NCBI RefSeq assembly: GCF_019805165.1
Contig: NZ_RWIJ01000003.1
Location: 186,001 to 250,000, forward strand
Direction: 5' to 3'
Source: Azospirillum sp. 412522
Lineage (GTDB): Bacteria; Pseudomonadota; Alphaproteobacteria; Azospirillales; Azospirillaceae
DNA length: 64,000 nucleotides
Below, in pieces: positions 54,302 to 62,809 of this stretch (within the stretch, counting starts at the first letter, position 1; the number at the start of each line of letters is the position of its first letter). Made by a program: the position numbers and the translations under genes. The notes under the pieces were generated by a model, which was given only the letters and a program-made list of their open reading frames with translations, did no database searches and was not told where the DNA came from.

Positions 54302-54875
54302 GCCGCGCCGGGGGTTGCGGGCCTCGCCTCTCCGAAGGTCATAGGGCGGTCGATTGGGGCCGCCTCACCCGCAACGATGGTGCAATGCCCATGGGGGCAG
54401 TTGTCAACAGGGCACATCAGGGTGTGAAATCGAAGGGCCGTGCGGAATGTGACAGATTTCGGTTGACACGCCGCCGGGGCCTTTAGAGCCGACAAAACAT
54501 GATCTTTCTTTTAAATCAGTCGCTTACGTGAATTGCCTGTTTTCTGGGCAAACACAGCGGGGCCCTTGAATCGCTTGGAGCGAATCGGGACTGCGCACCG
54601 CTTGCCCACACAGTTATCCACAGCCTCTGTGGAGACTGCGGGCTTGGCCCGCGGTCATAGCTTTGCCGTGCCGACCGGCGGAACCTGTACGTTCGATGCC
54701 TGTACTTTGGGCCGAGCCTGGAGCGGCAGGCGGCGCAAGGGGGTAGCCGCATTGGATTTTAGCCAGACTGGAGAAAGCATCCTATAGTTCCAGAACCGGC
54801 CCGTCGCTAACCCGATGGGTCCGGTCGAGATGCGACCGTACGGAGTGCGGAAGAACAGTCAGAGCGGAGGTGCCA
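54302..54875. other. Long intergenic region with one DnaA box
   Basis: About 570 bases without a supported gene. A consensus DnaA box TTATCCACA is at 54614-54622 next to the inverted repeat CCACAG-CCT-CTGTGG, and an AT-rich patch lies at about 54497-54545. A second near-match (CTATCCACA) is near 55276-55284. I see no further origin-like features. Short frames here look random. Confidence 0.4.
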
Positions 54876-55262
54876 ATGCGGAGCGTTGTGCGAGGCGTCG
54901 CCGGCATATCGTACCCGGCGGTCCGGTCCGGATGGGTGAATGGCGAAGCCGCCGCCGGATCGGTCACCGGATCGGCCGAGCGTCCGGTCCGCCGCTTTCC
55001 GGGATTGCTGCCTGCGGTCGTCGGGCCGCTGCTGGGGGCCTCGGTGCTGGGCGCCCTGATCCTGCATCTCCTGGCCGGCCTGATGGCGCGGCTGCCCGCC
55101 TCCGACGCGCTTGGGGCCTTGTCGGTATTGGTCGGCATGGCGGTCGTCCTCATCACCCTGCTGCCCTTCGCCGTGCTGTCGGTCAGGCGGGCGCAGCGAG
55201 CCTGGACCACCATGCAGGATGTGGGTCGCCGACATGGACCGCCGTTGATCGGCCGCGACTGA
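54876..55262 (+). CDS. Small membrane protein of unknown function
   Basis: Protein of 128 residues with two membrane segments (about 44-71, LPAVVGPLLGASVLGALILH, and 81-102, LGALSVLVGMAVVLITLLPF). Both ends are polar or basic, which suggests a hairpin with both termini in the cytoplasm. The ATG at 54876 has AGCGGAGG five bases upstream. No family recognised. The gene stands alone after the long intergenic region and may be co-transcribed with the PilZ-like gene 126 bases downstream. Confidence 0.65.
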   Translation: MRSVVRGVAGISYPAVRSGWVNGEAAAGSVTGSAERPVRRFPGLLPAVVGPLLGASVLGALILHLLAGLMARLPASDALGALSVLVGMAVVLITLLPFAVLSVRRAQRAWTTMQDVGRRHGPPLIGRD

Positions 55263-55387
55263 CCGTCATCGCAGCGTCTATCCACAGGATTCCGTTGCTA
55301 CACGAAGCCTGCCCGCGTTTAATCGCGGGTGAGGGCGGCGTTCGCCCTTCCACCCGGCTGTCCGGGGCGGTTTTTCGGGGGCGCGGA

Positions 55388-55750
55388 ATGGGGCTTTTCG
55401 ATTTCCTGAAGGTTACGGTGGGCGACAAGAAGGCGGCCAAGCCGGCCGCCCGCATGCCGGTCAGCGTCATCCAATGCGACGGAAAGAGCTTTCCCATCGT
55501 GTCGCTGACGACCAAGGGGTTCGTCGCGCGCGGGTTCGACGGGTCGCTGGTCGTCGGCCAGAACGCCAAGGTGGCGGTGCGTGTCGACGACGCTGCCGGC
55601 AAATTCACCTTCAACGCGACCGTCTCGGTGGTGGAGATCAAGGGCGACACGTTCGGTGCGACCTGGAGCATCCTGCCGACGGAGGTCGATGCGGTCATTC
55701 GCCAGTACGCCCAACTCCGCAAGGCGCAGGACGGCAAGACCGGCCGGTGA
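55388..55750 (+). CDS. Small protein with possible PilZ-like fold
   Basis: Cytoplasmic protein of 120 residues. The pattern of beta strands (PIVSLTTKGFVARGFDGSLV, GQNAKVAVRV, FTFNATVSVVEIKGDTFGAT) resembles the PilZ c-di-GMP-binding barrel, but the RxxxR motif needed for binding is not clear, so it may be a non-binding variant or something else. The C-terminal helix is charged (QYAQLRKAQDGK). A CGGGGG lies upstream of the ATG. It is convergent with the deacetylase gene 40 bases away. Confidence 0.6.
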   Translation: MGLFDFLKVTVGDKKAAKPAARMPVSVIQCDGKSFPIVSLTTKGFVARGFDGSLVVGQNAKVAVRVDDAAGKFTFNATVSVVEIKGDTFGATWSILPTEVDAVIRQYAQLRKAQDGKTGR

Positions 55751-55790
55751 AGACGCCGCTTTTCCGGTGGCCGGTGCTTTGGCGTGTGTC

Positions 55791-57425
55791 CTATTGGCGG
55801 TCGGTCGCCGGCTCCGCGGCCGGCGTAGGCATGCCGGCGTTGACGATCTTCGGGAGAGCCAGGACGCGCGCCCGTTCCAGCCATTCCGACAGGGTGACGA
55901 ACTCACAGCCCTTGGCCCGCAGTTCCGCGATCACACGCGGCAGCGCCTGCGCCGTGCTGGGATAGGTGGAGTGCATCAGGAAGACGTTGCCCGGCAGGCC
56001 GCCCAGCTTGATCTGGCTGACGATCTTGTCGGCGTTGCGCACCTGCCAGTCGCGCGTGTCGATCGACCACAGGACCGAGCCCATATGCTCCTCCCGCGCG
56101 ATGTTCAGCAGCTCTTCCGAATAGCGGCCATAGGGGGGGCGGAACAGCACCGGGTTGGCGCCGAAACTCCGGAGGATGCGGTTGGTCTCGGCGATCTCGT
56201 ACCGGGCACCTGCCGCGTCCATCTTGCGCAGGTCGGAATGGGTCAGGCTGTGGTTGCCGATCTCATGCCCGCCGGCGACGAAATCATGGATCAGTTCGCC
56301 TTGCCGTTCGGCGATGCGGCCGACCGGGAAATAGGTGGCGCGCACGCCCTCCTGGTTCAGGATGTCCAGAACCTGCCGGGTGACGGTGCGGTGCGGCCCA
56401 TCGTCGAAGGTCAGCGCGCAGAGGTTCCAGTTCTCCCGCTTCAGCGTCGCCGGCATCACGTCATAGCGTGAATCGGGCATCACCGAGCGCAGCCGGCCCT
56501 TGCGGCGGCTGTGCTGCTCGATGTCCGCCATGGTGCGGGCGTCTTCCTCGTTGTAGATGATCAGCCCGTCGGGCGGCGGCACCGCGGCGGCTGCCGACGG
56601 TGGCGGCGGCGCCAGCGGAGCGGCGATGGCGGAGCCGATCGGCGCGAGGACGGAGGTGGTGGTCGTCGTCACCGTTTCGCTGGCGCCGGACGGCTGCGGC
56701 TGCGGCTGCGGCTGCGGCACTGGGGCTACGGCGACGGTCACGGCCGGCGGCTTTGCCGCGCTAGGGGCCGGGGCGGGGGACGCCGTTGCAGCCGCCGCGG
56801 GGACTGCCGCCGGAGACTGCGTGGCAGGGAGATTGGAGGCAGACTTCTGCGTCGTCTTTTCGGCCGGTGGCTTTTCGGGCGCGGCTTTCGCCAGGGCCGC
56901 CGGTGCCGGAGGTGGGGCCGGGCGGTCGACCACGAGGCAGCCGAAGCCGGCGCCAAGGATCCGCCGGCACAGCGCCCGCGCGTCCGTGCTCTTGGCGACC
57001 TGGGCATAGAGCGCGACGCCGCCGGCTCCGCTCTTTCCGTCCAGTTGCATGACCGAGGCCGTCAGGCCGGCCGTCAGATCGCGCTCGCGCTGCTGAAGGT
57101 TCTTCCAGCTCAGCCAGGCATCGCTGTCGCCGGAATAGATGCCCAGTTGGAGGAGCGGGCCGTCGGCTGCCGGGGCTGTGGCAGGTGGCGCAGCCGGAAG
57201 CGGGGCGGGAGGCTTGGACTCGACCTTCGCGATGGGCTGGCGCTTGGGAGGATCGGCGGCTTGGACCGTCATGGCAGGCAGGCCGAGAACGCAGGCCAGC
57301 AAAGCGACCCTGCCCAGACCACCGCGCCCGCGTGGGGGACGGGCGCCGCCATGGCTTTGGATGGCATCGGCCATCCGGGGTCGGATGCTGGTGGAGGCGG
57401 CATTCGGCCAGAAAATGCGCAACAT
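55791..57425 (-). CDS. Polysaccharide deacetylase with N-terminal SPOR-like domain
   Basis: Exported or membrane-anchored protein of 544 residues. A hydrophobic export segment is at about 38-56. Residues about 90-167 resemble a SPOR peptidoglycan-binding domain (GPLLQLGIYSGDSDAWL, ALCRRILGAGFGCLVV). A Pro/Ala/Thr linker spans about 168-285. The NodB deacetylase (335-525) has the catalytic motifs TFDDGPH, HEIGNHSLTH and FRPPYGRY, so metal ligands are intact. Several starts are possible (GTG 57452, ATG 57425, ATG 57374); 57425 has a GGGA upstream. It may deacetylate peptidoglycan or another glycan at the cell envelope. Confidence 0.88.
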   Translation of the reverse strand: MLRIFWPNAASTSIRPRMADAIQSHGGARPPRGRGGLGRVALLACVLGLPAMTVQAADPPKRQPIAKVESKPPAPLPAAPPATAPAADGPLLQLGIYSGDSDAWLSWKNLQQRERDLTAGLTASVMQLDGKSGAGGVALYAQVAKSTDARALCRRILGAGFGCLVVDRPAPPPAPAALAKAAPEKPPAEKTTQKSASNLPATQSPAAVPAAAATASPAPAPSAAKPPAVTVAVAPVPQPQPQPQPSGASETVTTTTTSVLAPIGSAIAAPLAPPPPSAAAAVPPPDGLIIYNEEDARTMADIEQHSRRKGRLRSVMPDSRYDVMPATLKRENWNLCALTFDDGPHRTVTRQVLDILNQEGVRATYFPVGRIAERQGELIHDFVAGGHEIGNHSLTHSDLRKMDAAGARYEIAETNRILRSFGANPVLFRPPYGRYSEELLNIAREEHMGSVLWSIDTRDWQVRNADKIVSQIKLGGLPGNVFLMHSTYPSTAQALPRVIAELRAKGCEFVTLSEWLERARVLALPKIVNAGMPTPAAEPATDRQ

Positions 57426-57733
57426 ATCGGTCCCGTTGCTTGGCCCAGCCACTATCTGCGGACCACCGGTTGATGGCGGTGCAATATCATCACGATTGGG
57501 CTAATTCAAACGACAAGCGGCGGAATTGTGGCGGCTTCGACGCTTTTCGAGGGGGCGTTGCCGTTCGGGAACGGTGGCGGGACGAGCGGACCGGCCAGAA
57601 GAACGCGAGAGCGCCGGAACCGGCAGGGGAGCGGCGGGGTTCATAGGGAAAGGGCGGTGCGGCCAGCGCTGGAGATTGCAAGCCGCCGCACCCGTCCGCC
57701 GAGGATGGCCCACCCGCGAAGGAGACGACCCGT

Positions 57734-58102
57734 ATGGCCGAGGATTTGGAAAGCCGCATCCGTCGGCGCGCGCACGAGATCTGGGAACATGAAGGCAGGC
57801 CGGAGGGCCGCGCCGAAGCCAATTGGGAACTGGCCAGCGAAGAGATAGCGATTCAGGACAACTACCTCGACACGCTGAAGCCCAATCCCGCCGGCGGTCC
57901 GGAGGCGACCGCCATGCGCACCGAACCGGTCGAGCCGGTGCTGAGCATCGCCAATCAAGGTGAACAGCCGGGCCTCGCCGATCAGGGCGACGAGATGGGG
58001 ATCCCGATGCGGGGTGATCGCGATGCCTGGCCGACGCCGGAAGAGGCGGCCTCCACCGCAGTGCCGCCCAACCGCAGCAAGAAGACGCGCCGTCGGGCGT
58101 AG
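57734..58102 (+). CDS. DUF2934 protein
   Basis: Protein of 122 residues. The N-terminal 40 residues are the DUF2934 domain (RIRRRAHEIWEHEGRPEGRA, then NWELASEEI), found in many proteobacterial small proteins of unknown function. The rest is disordered and ends in a basic KKTRRRA. AAGGAGA precedes the ATG at 57734. It is divergent from the deacetylase and ends at a hairpin shared with the L,D-transpeptidase gene. Confidence 0.85.
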   Translation: MAEDLESRIRRRAHEIWEHEGRPEGRAEANWELASEEIAIQDNYLDTLKPNPAGGPEATAMRTEPVEPVLSIANQGEQPGLADQGDEMGIPMRGDRDAWPTPEEAASTAVPPNRSKKTRRRA

Positions 58103-58176
58103 AGTGTGATCGGGAGCGGATCGCGTGAAATCGAACTCGATCTGAAAGCAGGAATCCGATCGGACAAACTTGGGGC

Positions 58177-58216
58177 CATGGTTTCGTGCGCTTCTTAGCA
58201 GATGCACGAAACCATG
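58177..58216. terminator. Bidirectional terminator-like hairpin
   Basis: A 13-bp perfect stem (CATGGTTTCGTGC with its complement) with a 14-base loop lies between the DUF2934 gene and the convergent L,D-transpeptidase gene. Confidence 0.6.
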
Positions 58217-58252
58217 ATCCAGCCGGGCGGCACCCTCCCTCCGGTTATGCCG

Positions 58253-59587
58253 TCAGACGTTGGACTTGCTCACCGTGCCGGTCTTGCCGTCGGGCATGGC
58301 GGATCGGCTGGTGTCGGGCATTCCGCCGGTTGGCGCGGAGGCCGGAGCCGCCGCCGGGACGTTCGCCGGAGCAGTGGCAGGGGACACGGCGGGAAGGGTG
58401 CCCGGCACCGGCATTGGTGCCGGCGCGGATACGGTGGCCGGCGCGTCGTCCAGCCGGTCGTAAATGTCCGGGTGCAGGCGGATGGCGCCATCGGCTTCCA
58501 CCGTCGCGATCCAGTAGACGAACTGCACCGGCATCGGCGTCTGCAGCTTGACCCACTGTGGCTGCGGCTTATCCAGCATGCGATCGATTCGCGCCGGGGT
58601 GACCGTGGTGCCCTGCAGCAGCAGTTCGGCCAGCCGGCGCGGATCCTCCAGACGGACGCAGCCGGAACTGATCGAGCGCAACTCCCGCGCAAACAGCCGC
58701 GGCTCGTTGGTGCCGTGCAGATAGATGTCGTAGGGATTGGTCAGGTTGAAGCGGAAGCGGCCGAGCGCGTTGTGGTCGCCCGGCTGCTGGACGATGCGGA
58801 CGCGGCCCGGCGTGACGTCGTGCCAATCGACGGTTTCCGGCGCCACCTCCTGCCCATCGAGATAGACGATGGCGTTCTGGATGCCGGGCGTGCCCTTCGC
58901 GCGCAGGATCGGCAGCTTGTCTTCCTTCAGGACGGTGGGCGGCACGGTCCAGGTCGGATTGACGATGATGTGGGTGATGCGGTCGGTCAGCAGCGGGGTT
59001 TCGCGCGATGGCCGGCCGACGATGGCGCGCATCGTCAGTTCCTCCTCGCCCCCGCGCACCAGCGTGGTGGTCTGGTTGGTCAGGTTCACCACCAGGACAT
59101 TGTCCGGGGCGGTGTCGCGGAAGCCGCGCATTGCCGCGGCGCTCTGCCGCATCAGCGCCGCAGCCTCCGCCGGTGTACGGTCGAGGGCCGCACGGGTGCC
59201 GGCGCCGATCAGACCGTCTGGCTTCATTCTCTGGGCAAGCTGAAAGGCCTTCACCGCGCTGTCGACATCGGCGGTGAAGATCTCCGATGCCTTGTCCGCC
59301 GGCAGCAGGCCGAGTTCCACAAGCCGTTGCGACAGCCGCCCGACACGCTCGCCGCTGCTGCCGAGCTTCATCAGCCCGCCTTCACCGATCCGGGTGGACG
59401 ACTGTGCCGGCGCGCTGTCCAGCTCCACGGCGGCAGCGTCCAGCCGGTCGGCCCATTGGGTCAGGGTGTCGCGGTAGGGCAGGGCGTCCGCATCGGCGCT
59501 GACCCCAAGCAGCGCCAGCGCAGATGCGGCGGTGAGCGCCAGCATGGCCAGCTTGCGGGGCTTGGGGGGGTGGGCGGATGCGGTCAT
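58253..59587 (-). CDS. L,D-transpeptidase, YcbB/LdtD-like
   Basis: Periplasmic enzyme that forms 3-3 cross-links in peptidoglycan. The 444-residue protein has a signal or anchor segment (about 12-30). A peptidoglycan-binding domain lies at about 75-140 (GERVGRLSQRLVELGLLPA). The YkuD-type catalytic domain is at about 165-335, with the active-site His291 and Cys310 (DIYLHGTNEP, ISSGCVRLEDP). The proline/alanine-rich C-terminal tail is disordered. The start at 59587 has GAGGG eight bases upstream. It is divergent from the MepK-like endopeptidase gene; the two E. coli counterparts, ycbB and ycbK, are also neighbours. Confidence 0.92.
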   Translation of the reverse strand: MTASAHPPKPRKLAMLALTAASALALLGVSADADALPYRDTLTQWADRLDAAAVELDSAPAQSSTRIGEGGLMKLGSSGERVGRLSQRLVELGLLPADKASEIFTADVDSAVKAFQLAQRMKPDGLIGAGTRAALDRTPAEAAALMRQSAAAMRGFRDTAPDNVLVVNLTNQTTTLVRGGEEELTMRAIVGRPSRETPLLTDRITHIIVNPTWTVPPTVLKEDKLPILRAKGTPGIQNAIVYLDGQEVAPETVDWHDVTPGRVRIVQQPGDHNALGRFRFNLTNPYDIYLHGTNEPRLFARELRSISSGCVRLEDPRRLAELLLQGTTVTPARIDRMLDKPQPQWVKLQTPMPVQFVYWIATVEADGAIRLHPDIYDRLDDAPATVSAPAPMPVPGTLPAVSPATAPANVPAAAPASAPTGGMPDTSRSAMPDGKTGTVSKSNV

Positions 59588-59970
59588 GTCGTAACCCTCT
59601 GTCACTATAAGCCGGCAGGCCATCCAAAGAGATGCGTTACGGTCCCTACTATCAATTTATGCAACGCAATAATGGAAGGCGAGGCGTACGGCGCGAAATT
59701 CCGCCAATCATTCTTCCGGTGTGATTTTCCTGCCGCCGTCCTATGACCTCGCCTATGCAATAAGGTCACAGTATGAAATTTTTTGATTGCCTCAGCCGAT
59801 GACCTTCCTTATACGGATACCCGTCCGGAGACGATTCACACCAGACGGAACGCTTCGGATCAGCGTTGGTCATAAGGTTCATAATACCATAGCGGGCGCA
59901 ACGCGACTCGCCAAACGCCGAACGGCCACAGCGTAGAACGGCCAAAAACGTAAGACGACGAGGTTCGGGG
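59588..59970. other. Divergent intergenic region, AT-rich
   Basis: About 380 bases holding the promoters of the L,D-transpeptidase and the MepK-like gene. It is AT-richer than neighbouring genes. I see no convincing gene and no clear operator. Confidence 0.4.
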
Positions 59971-60615
59971 ATGCATTTGGGGGATGATGAGCGTGCCGCT
60001 CCGGCCATCGGGCGGCGCGGGTTCCTGGGTTTTGCCGCGGCTGCGGTATCGGCGGCTCTTCCGGCCGCATCGGGGATGATGACGGGGGTCGCCACCAGCG
60101 TGGTGACGGGCGTGGCGACCGCACCGGTCCTTCTGGGATCCGGTTCCGCGGAGGCGGCGCCCCTGACCGGCAGCGTCCGGCGCCTCACCTTGCACAACAT
60201 CAATACGCAGGAGCGTTTCGACGGCGTCTATTGGGCCGACGGCCAGTACAAGCCGGAAGCGCTGCGCAAGCTGGACGTGCTCCTGCGCGACCATCGCGCC
60301 AAGCAGGTCTGCCACTATGATCCGCGCCTGTTCGACCTGCTCGCCCGTGTTCACCAGAGCGTCGGATCAGACGATCCGTTCGAGGTGATCTGCGGCTACC
60401 GCTCCCGCCGCACCAACGCGATGGCGCGACGCCGGTCGCGTGGCGTCGCGAAGGAGAGCTATCACACCCGCGGCATGGCGATCGACATCCGCCTGCCCGA
60501 CACGCAGTTGCGCGCCATCTCCGAGACGGCGAAGACGATGCAGTCGGGCGGTGTCGGCTTCTATCCGCGCAGCGGCTTCGTCCACCTCGACGTCGGTCCG
60601 GTCCGCAGCTGGTAG
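59971..60615 (+). CDS. DUF882/YcbK (MepK)-like peptidoglycan endopeptidase
   Basis: Predicted zinc peptidase of the M15-related YcbK family; E. coli MepK cleaves 3-3 and 4-3 cross-links. The 214-residue protein has a Tat-type export signal (GRRGFLGF, then an alanine-rich segment), consistent with export after folding. The catalytic residues are in SYHTRGMAIDIRL (His165, Asp172) and GFVHLDVG (His205), with the family sequence CGYRSRRTNA before. Length is typical. It is divergent from the L,D-transpeptidase gene and ends in a strong terminator. Confidence 0.92.
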   Translation: MHLGDDERAAPAIGRRGFLGFAAAAVSAALPAASGMMTGVATSVVTGVATAPVLLGSGSAEAAPLTGSVRRLTLHNINTQERFDGVYWADGQYKPEALRKLDVLLRDHRAKQVCHYDPRLFDLLARVHQSVGSDDPFEVICGYRSRRTNAMARRRSRGVAKESYHTRGMAIDIRLPDTQLRAISETAKTMQSGGVGFYPRSGFVHLDVGPVRSW

Positions 60616-60655
60616 GCTGCACGCAACCGTGCGCCTCTGCGCGACGGCATCCGGG

Positions 60656-60690
60656 AAAAGGCTCCGCATCGTTCGATGCGGAGCCTTTTT
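60656..60690 (+). terminator. Intrinsic terminator of the MepK-like gene
   Basis: A 15-bp perfect stem (AAAAGGCTCCGCATC with its complement) with a GTTC loop, flanked by A and T runs; 40 bases after the stop, so it also suits the convergent regulator gene. Confidence 0.92.
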
Positions 60691-60723
60691 CGATGCGCTG
60701 TTTCCGATGTGCTGGGGCCGTGT

Positions 60724-61452
60724 TCAGCTTCGGGGCGACGGCTTGGACGCGCGCAGGATGTCGGTCGGATCCCACACCGCCCCGTGCCGGCGCCGCGCCT
60801 TGTTCTGGCTGGATGCGTCGGAAGGCTTCGGCGGCTTGACCCGCTGTGTATCGCTGCGCACGGGGCGGCCGGCCTTGCGCGCATTCTCGCCTTCCGGACC
60901 GGAGGCGACGAACTCACTGCCCGAGAAGCTGCTTCCGTTTCCGCTCGGCTTTGCCGTCCCCTCGGATGGAAGTGAATCGGGTTCGCCATCCTCGCCGTCG
61001 TCCGGGCTGTCGGGCGGTTCCTTGATCTCGGGCGAGAGGGCCGAAAGCAGCGACAGCATCTCATCCGATACATGGGAGGGCGCGGAGCGCCACAGGCGCA
61101 GGAGCCGTGCCTCGCGCCGGCTGATCTGGCTGTTGCCGGTGTCGTCGGAGTCCTCGAAGCCGTCACGCGAACGCCGTGGACCGTCGGTGTCGTTGTAAGT
61201 GTCGAAAAAGAAACTGACGGGAACGTCCAGGACCTGGCTAAGGCGATACAGGGTTCCCGCTGAAATGCGGTTGGAGCCGCGCTCGTATTTCTGAACCTGC
61301 TGAAAGGTCAGGCCGATGGCCTCGCCCAGCTTTTCCTGGCTCATCCCCAGAAGGGTCCGGCGCATCCGCACGCGCTGCCCGACATGGGCGTCTACAGACC
61401 AGGATTCCGGCGATCCGCGTCGTCCTCTTTTGCGCGCCGTCGGTTCACTCAT
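60724..61452 (-). CDS. XRE-family helix-turn-helix regulator
   Basis: DNA-binding protein of 242 residues. The helix-turn-helix domain (about 22-90) is VGQRVRMRRTLLGMSQEKLG followed by FQQVQKYERGSNRISAGTLY, a type widespread in alphaproteobacteria. The rest, about 150 residues, is mostly polar and disordered (acidic patch PDDGEDGEPDSLPSE), ending in a basic tail. ATG 61452 has GGAGA nine bases upstream; ATG 61458 is the alternative. The targets are unknown. It is convergent with the MepK-like gene. Confidence 0.88.
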   Translation of the reverse strand: MSEPTARKRGRRGSPESWSVDAHVGQRVRMRRTLLGMSQEKLGEAIGLTFQQVQKYERGSNRISAGTLYRLSQVLDVPVSFFFDTYNDTDGPRRSRDGFEDSDDTGNSQISRREARLLRLWRSAPSHVSDEMLSLLSALSPEIKEPPDSPDDGEDGEPDSLPSEGTAKPSGNGSSFSGSEFVASGPEGENARKAGRPVRSDTQRVKPPKPSDASSQNKARRRHGAVWDPTDILRASKPSPRS

Positions 61453-61993
61453 GTCCATTGGTCTCCGATGCCCAGTCTTACGCGGCCTCTCTTTGCGAGA
61501 ATGAAAAGATTGTTTGCACAGTCTTTATTCGGATTCAAGAGAAAACTTCCGAATATTGGGGCTTAATCGTCATATTCCGATAGGCATTCGTGGTGGCGCA
61601 GCATTCGCGGGAGTTGCTCTGTTACAGCTTTGTATTATTTGATCGACGAGGAGAGTCAATTGCGCGAAGGCTTTGTCCGATCCCTGCGGTCATCCCTTTG
61701 CGGAAATGTCGGAGTCTTTCGGCTCACCCAATGGTTGGATCGACAGCTTTTTGTTTACAGGAATCCGCAGATCGAGAGCGGATGTGGTTTATACCCCCAC
61801 AAATGGTGGTCAAGAAGCTTCTGGTTGTAATAAATATTCGTGCAGACATGCCGAACCTTTCTGTTGGAAAGGTCGATACAGTGGGTCACGCGCCACCCGC
61901 CGGCGACGGATGGCCTGCATCGTTGGCCAGACGACCATTAATACATAATTAACCTTATTAAGCCGCGGCTGTCAGGCGTGCCAAACAGGCGAA
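61453..61993. other. AT-rich intergenic region, no gene supported
   Basis: About 540 bases between two minus-strand genes, clearly lower in GC than the rest of the window. Open frames at 61590-61952 and nearby lack ribosome binding sites and have unusual composition. A stem (ATTCGGA with its complement) near 61528-61555 and an AT-rich stretch near 61935-61960 are visible. It probably carries promoter and regulatory DNA of the XRE gene; a small RNA is possible. Confidence 0.4.
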
Positions 61994-62662
61994 TCAGCGC
62001 CGGAAGGGCCGTGGTGCGTGACTATCCGTATCGGCCTTGCCGACCCTCTTCGTTGGGGCAGCGCCGGACGGGCAGGCCTCCCCTCCAACCCCCTCGTCCC
62101 AGGGGCCGCCGGTGGCGGCGAAGTCCTCCACATGATCGCGCAGCTTCTGGACCTGTGACGGGGTGACGCTGCGGCCGAAGCGGGACTTCAGCAGCGCGGC
62201 CAACGCTCCGCGGGTCGGGCGGACGCCACTGATCGACAGTGTGCGATAAGCGACGAAGGCCTCGGCGTAGAGGCGGATGCGGTCGGGCCGCCCGCGCAGC
62301 TGTGCCGCCTGGGCGGAGGTGCTGCGATCCAGATAGCCGCTAAGCCTTGCGGCCGCCTGGGCCTCGGTCAGGTCGGGCAGGGCGACGGCGGGCGCCTCCG
62401 GCGGTTCGGGCCGGCCGATGGCCTCGCGCAGCCGGCGCCGGTGCTGGCGTTCGCGGTCCCCGGCGCGCAGCCGCTCGGCATAGGCAGGGTCCGTCGCCCG
62501 CCGTTCGGTGCGGCTGCGGTTGGACCGTGCGGCACGCTCCGCTTCCCGCGCCCGCAGCATCGGGTCGCGCAGCAGGAAAGTCAGCTCCTCCGCGGTGAGC
62601 CGATGAATCTGGTCCGGCCCCGCGGGGTTGGAGCCGTCGTCTTTGCCGTCGGCGTCGTCCAT
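61994..62662 (-). CDS. Hypothetical basic protein, about 222 aa
   Basis: No family recognised. The first 90 residues are highly charged and arginine-rich (RAREAERAARSNRSRTERRA, RERQHRRRLREA). The second half is more globular (LYAEAFVAYRTLSISGVRPT, ALLKSRFGRSVTPSQVQKLR) and could be a helical DNA-interacting domain. ATG 62662 is chosen to leave room for a divergent promoter; ATG 62734 (24 residues longer) is possible. It is divergent from the dynamin-like gene. Confidence 0.6.
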   Translation of the reverse strand: MDDADGKDDGSNPAGPDQIHRLTAEELTFLLRDPMLRAREAERAARSNRSRTERRATDPAYAERLRAGDRERQHRRRLREAIGRPEPPEAPAVALPDLTEAQAAARLSGYLDRSTSAQAAQLRGRPDRIRLYAEAFVAYRTLSISGVRPTRGALAALLKSRFGRSVTPSQVQKLRDHVEDFAATGGPWDEGVGGEACPSGAAPTKRVGKADTDSHAPRPFRR

Positions 62663-62809
62663 CGCGATGCAACGCGCAGCTGCCCCACGCTGTTCCCGGG
62701 ACAGGCCCGGCCTGGATGATGAGGGAGAATTCATGTCCGGTGACGGTCCCGCCCGTGCTAGAGAGGGGCCGTCCTTCTCGGTCCGTGCAACAGTGGAATT
62801 CGCCCGCCC

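Noticed and set aside
54600..54640. Replication origin
   Set aside because: Only one perfect DnaA box, and no dnaA, parAB or other origin-linked gene nearby.
61590..61952. 120-codon frame in the AT-rich gap
   Set aside because: No ribosome binding site, no domain, and overlapping frames of similar length occur in all phases.
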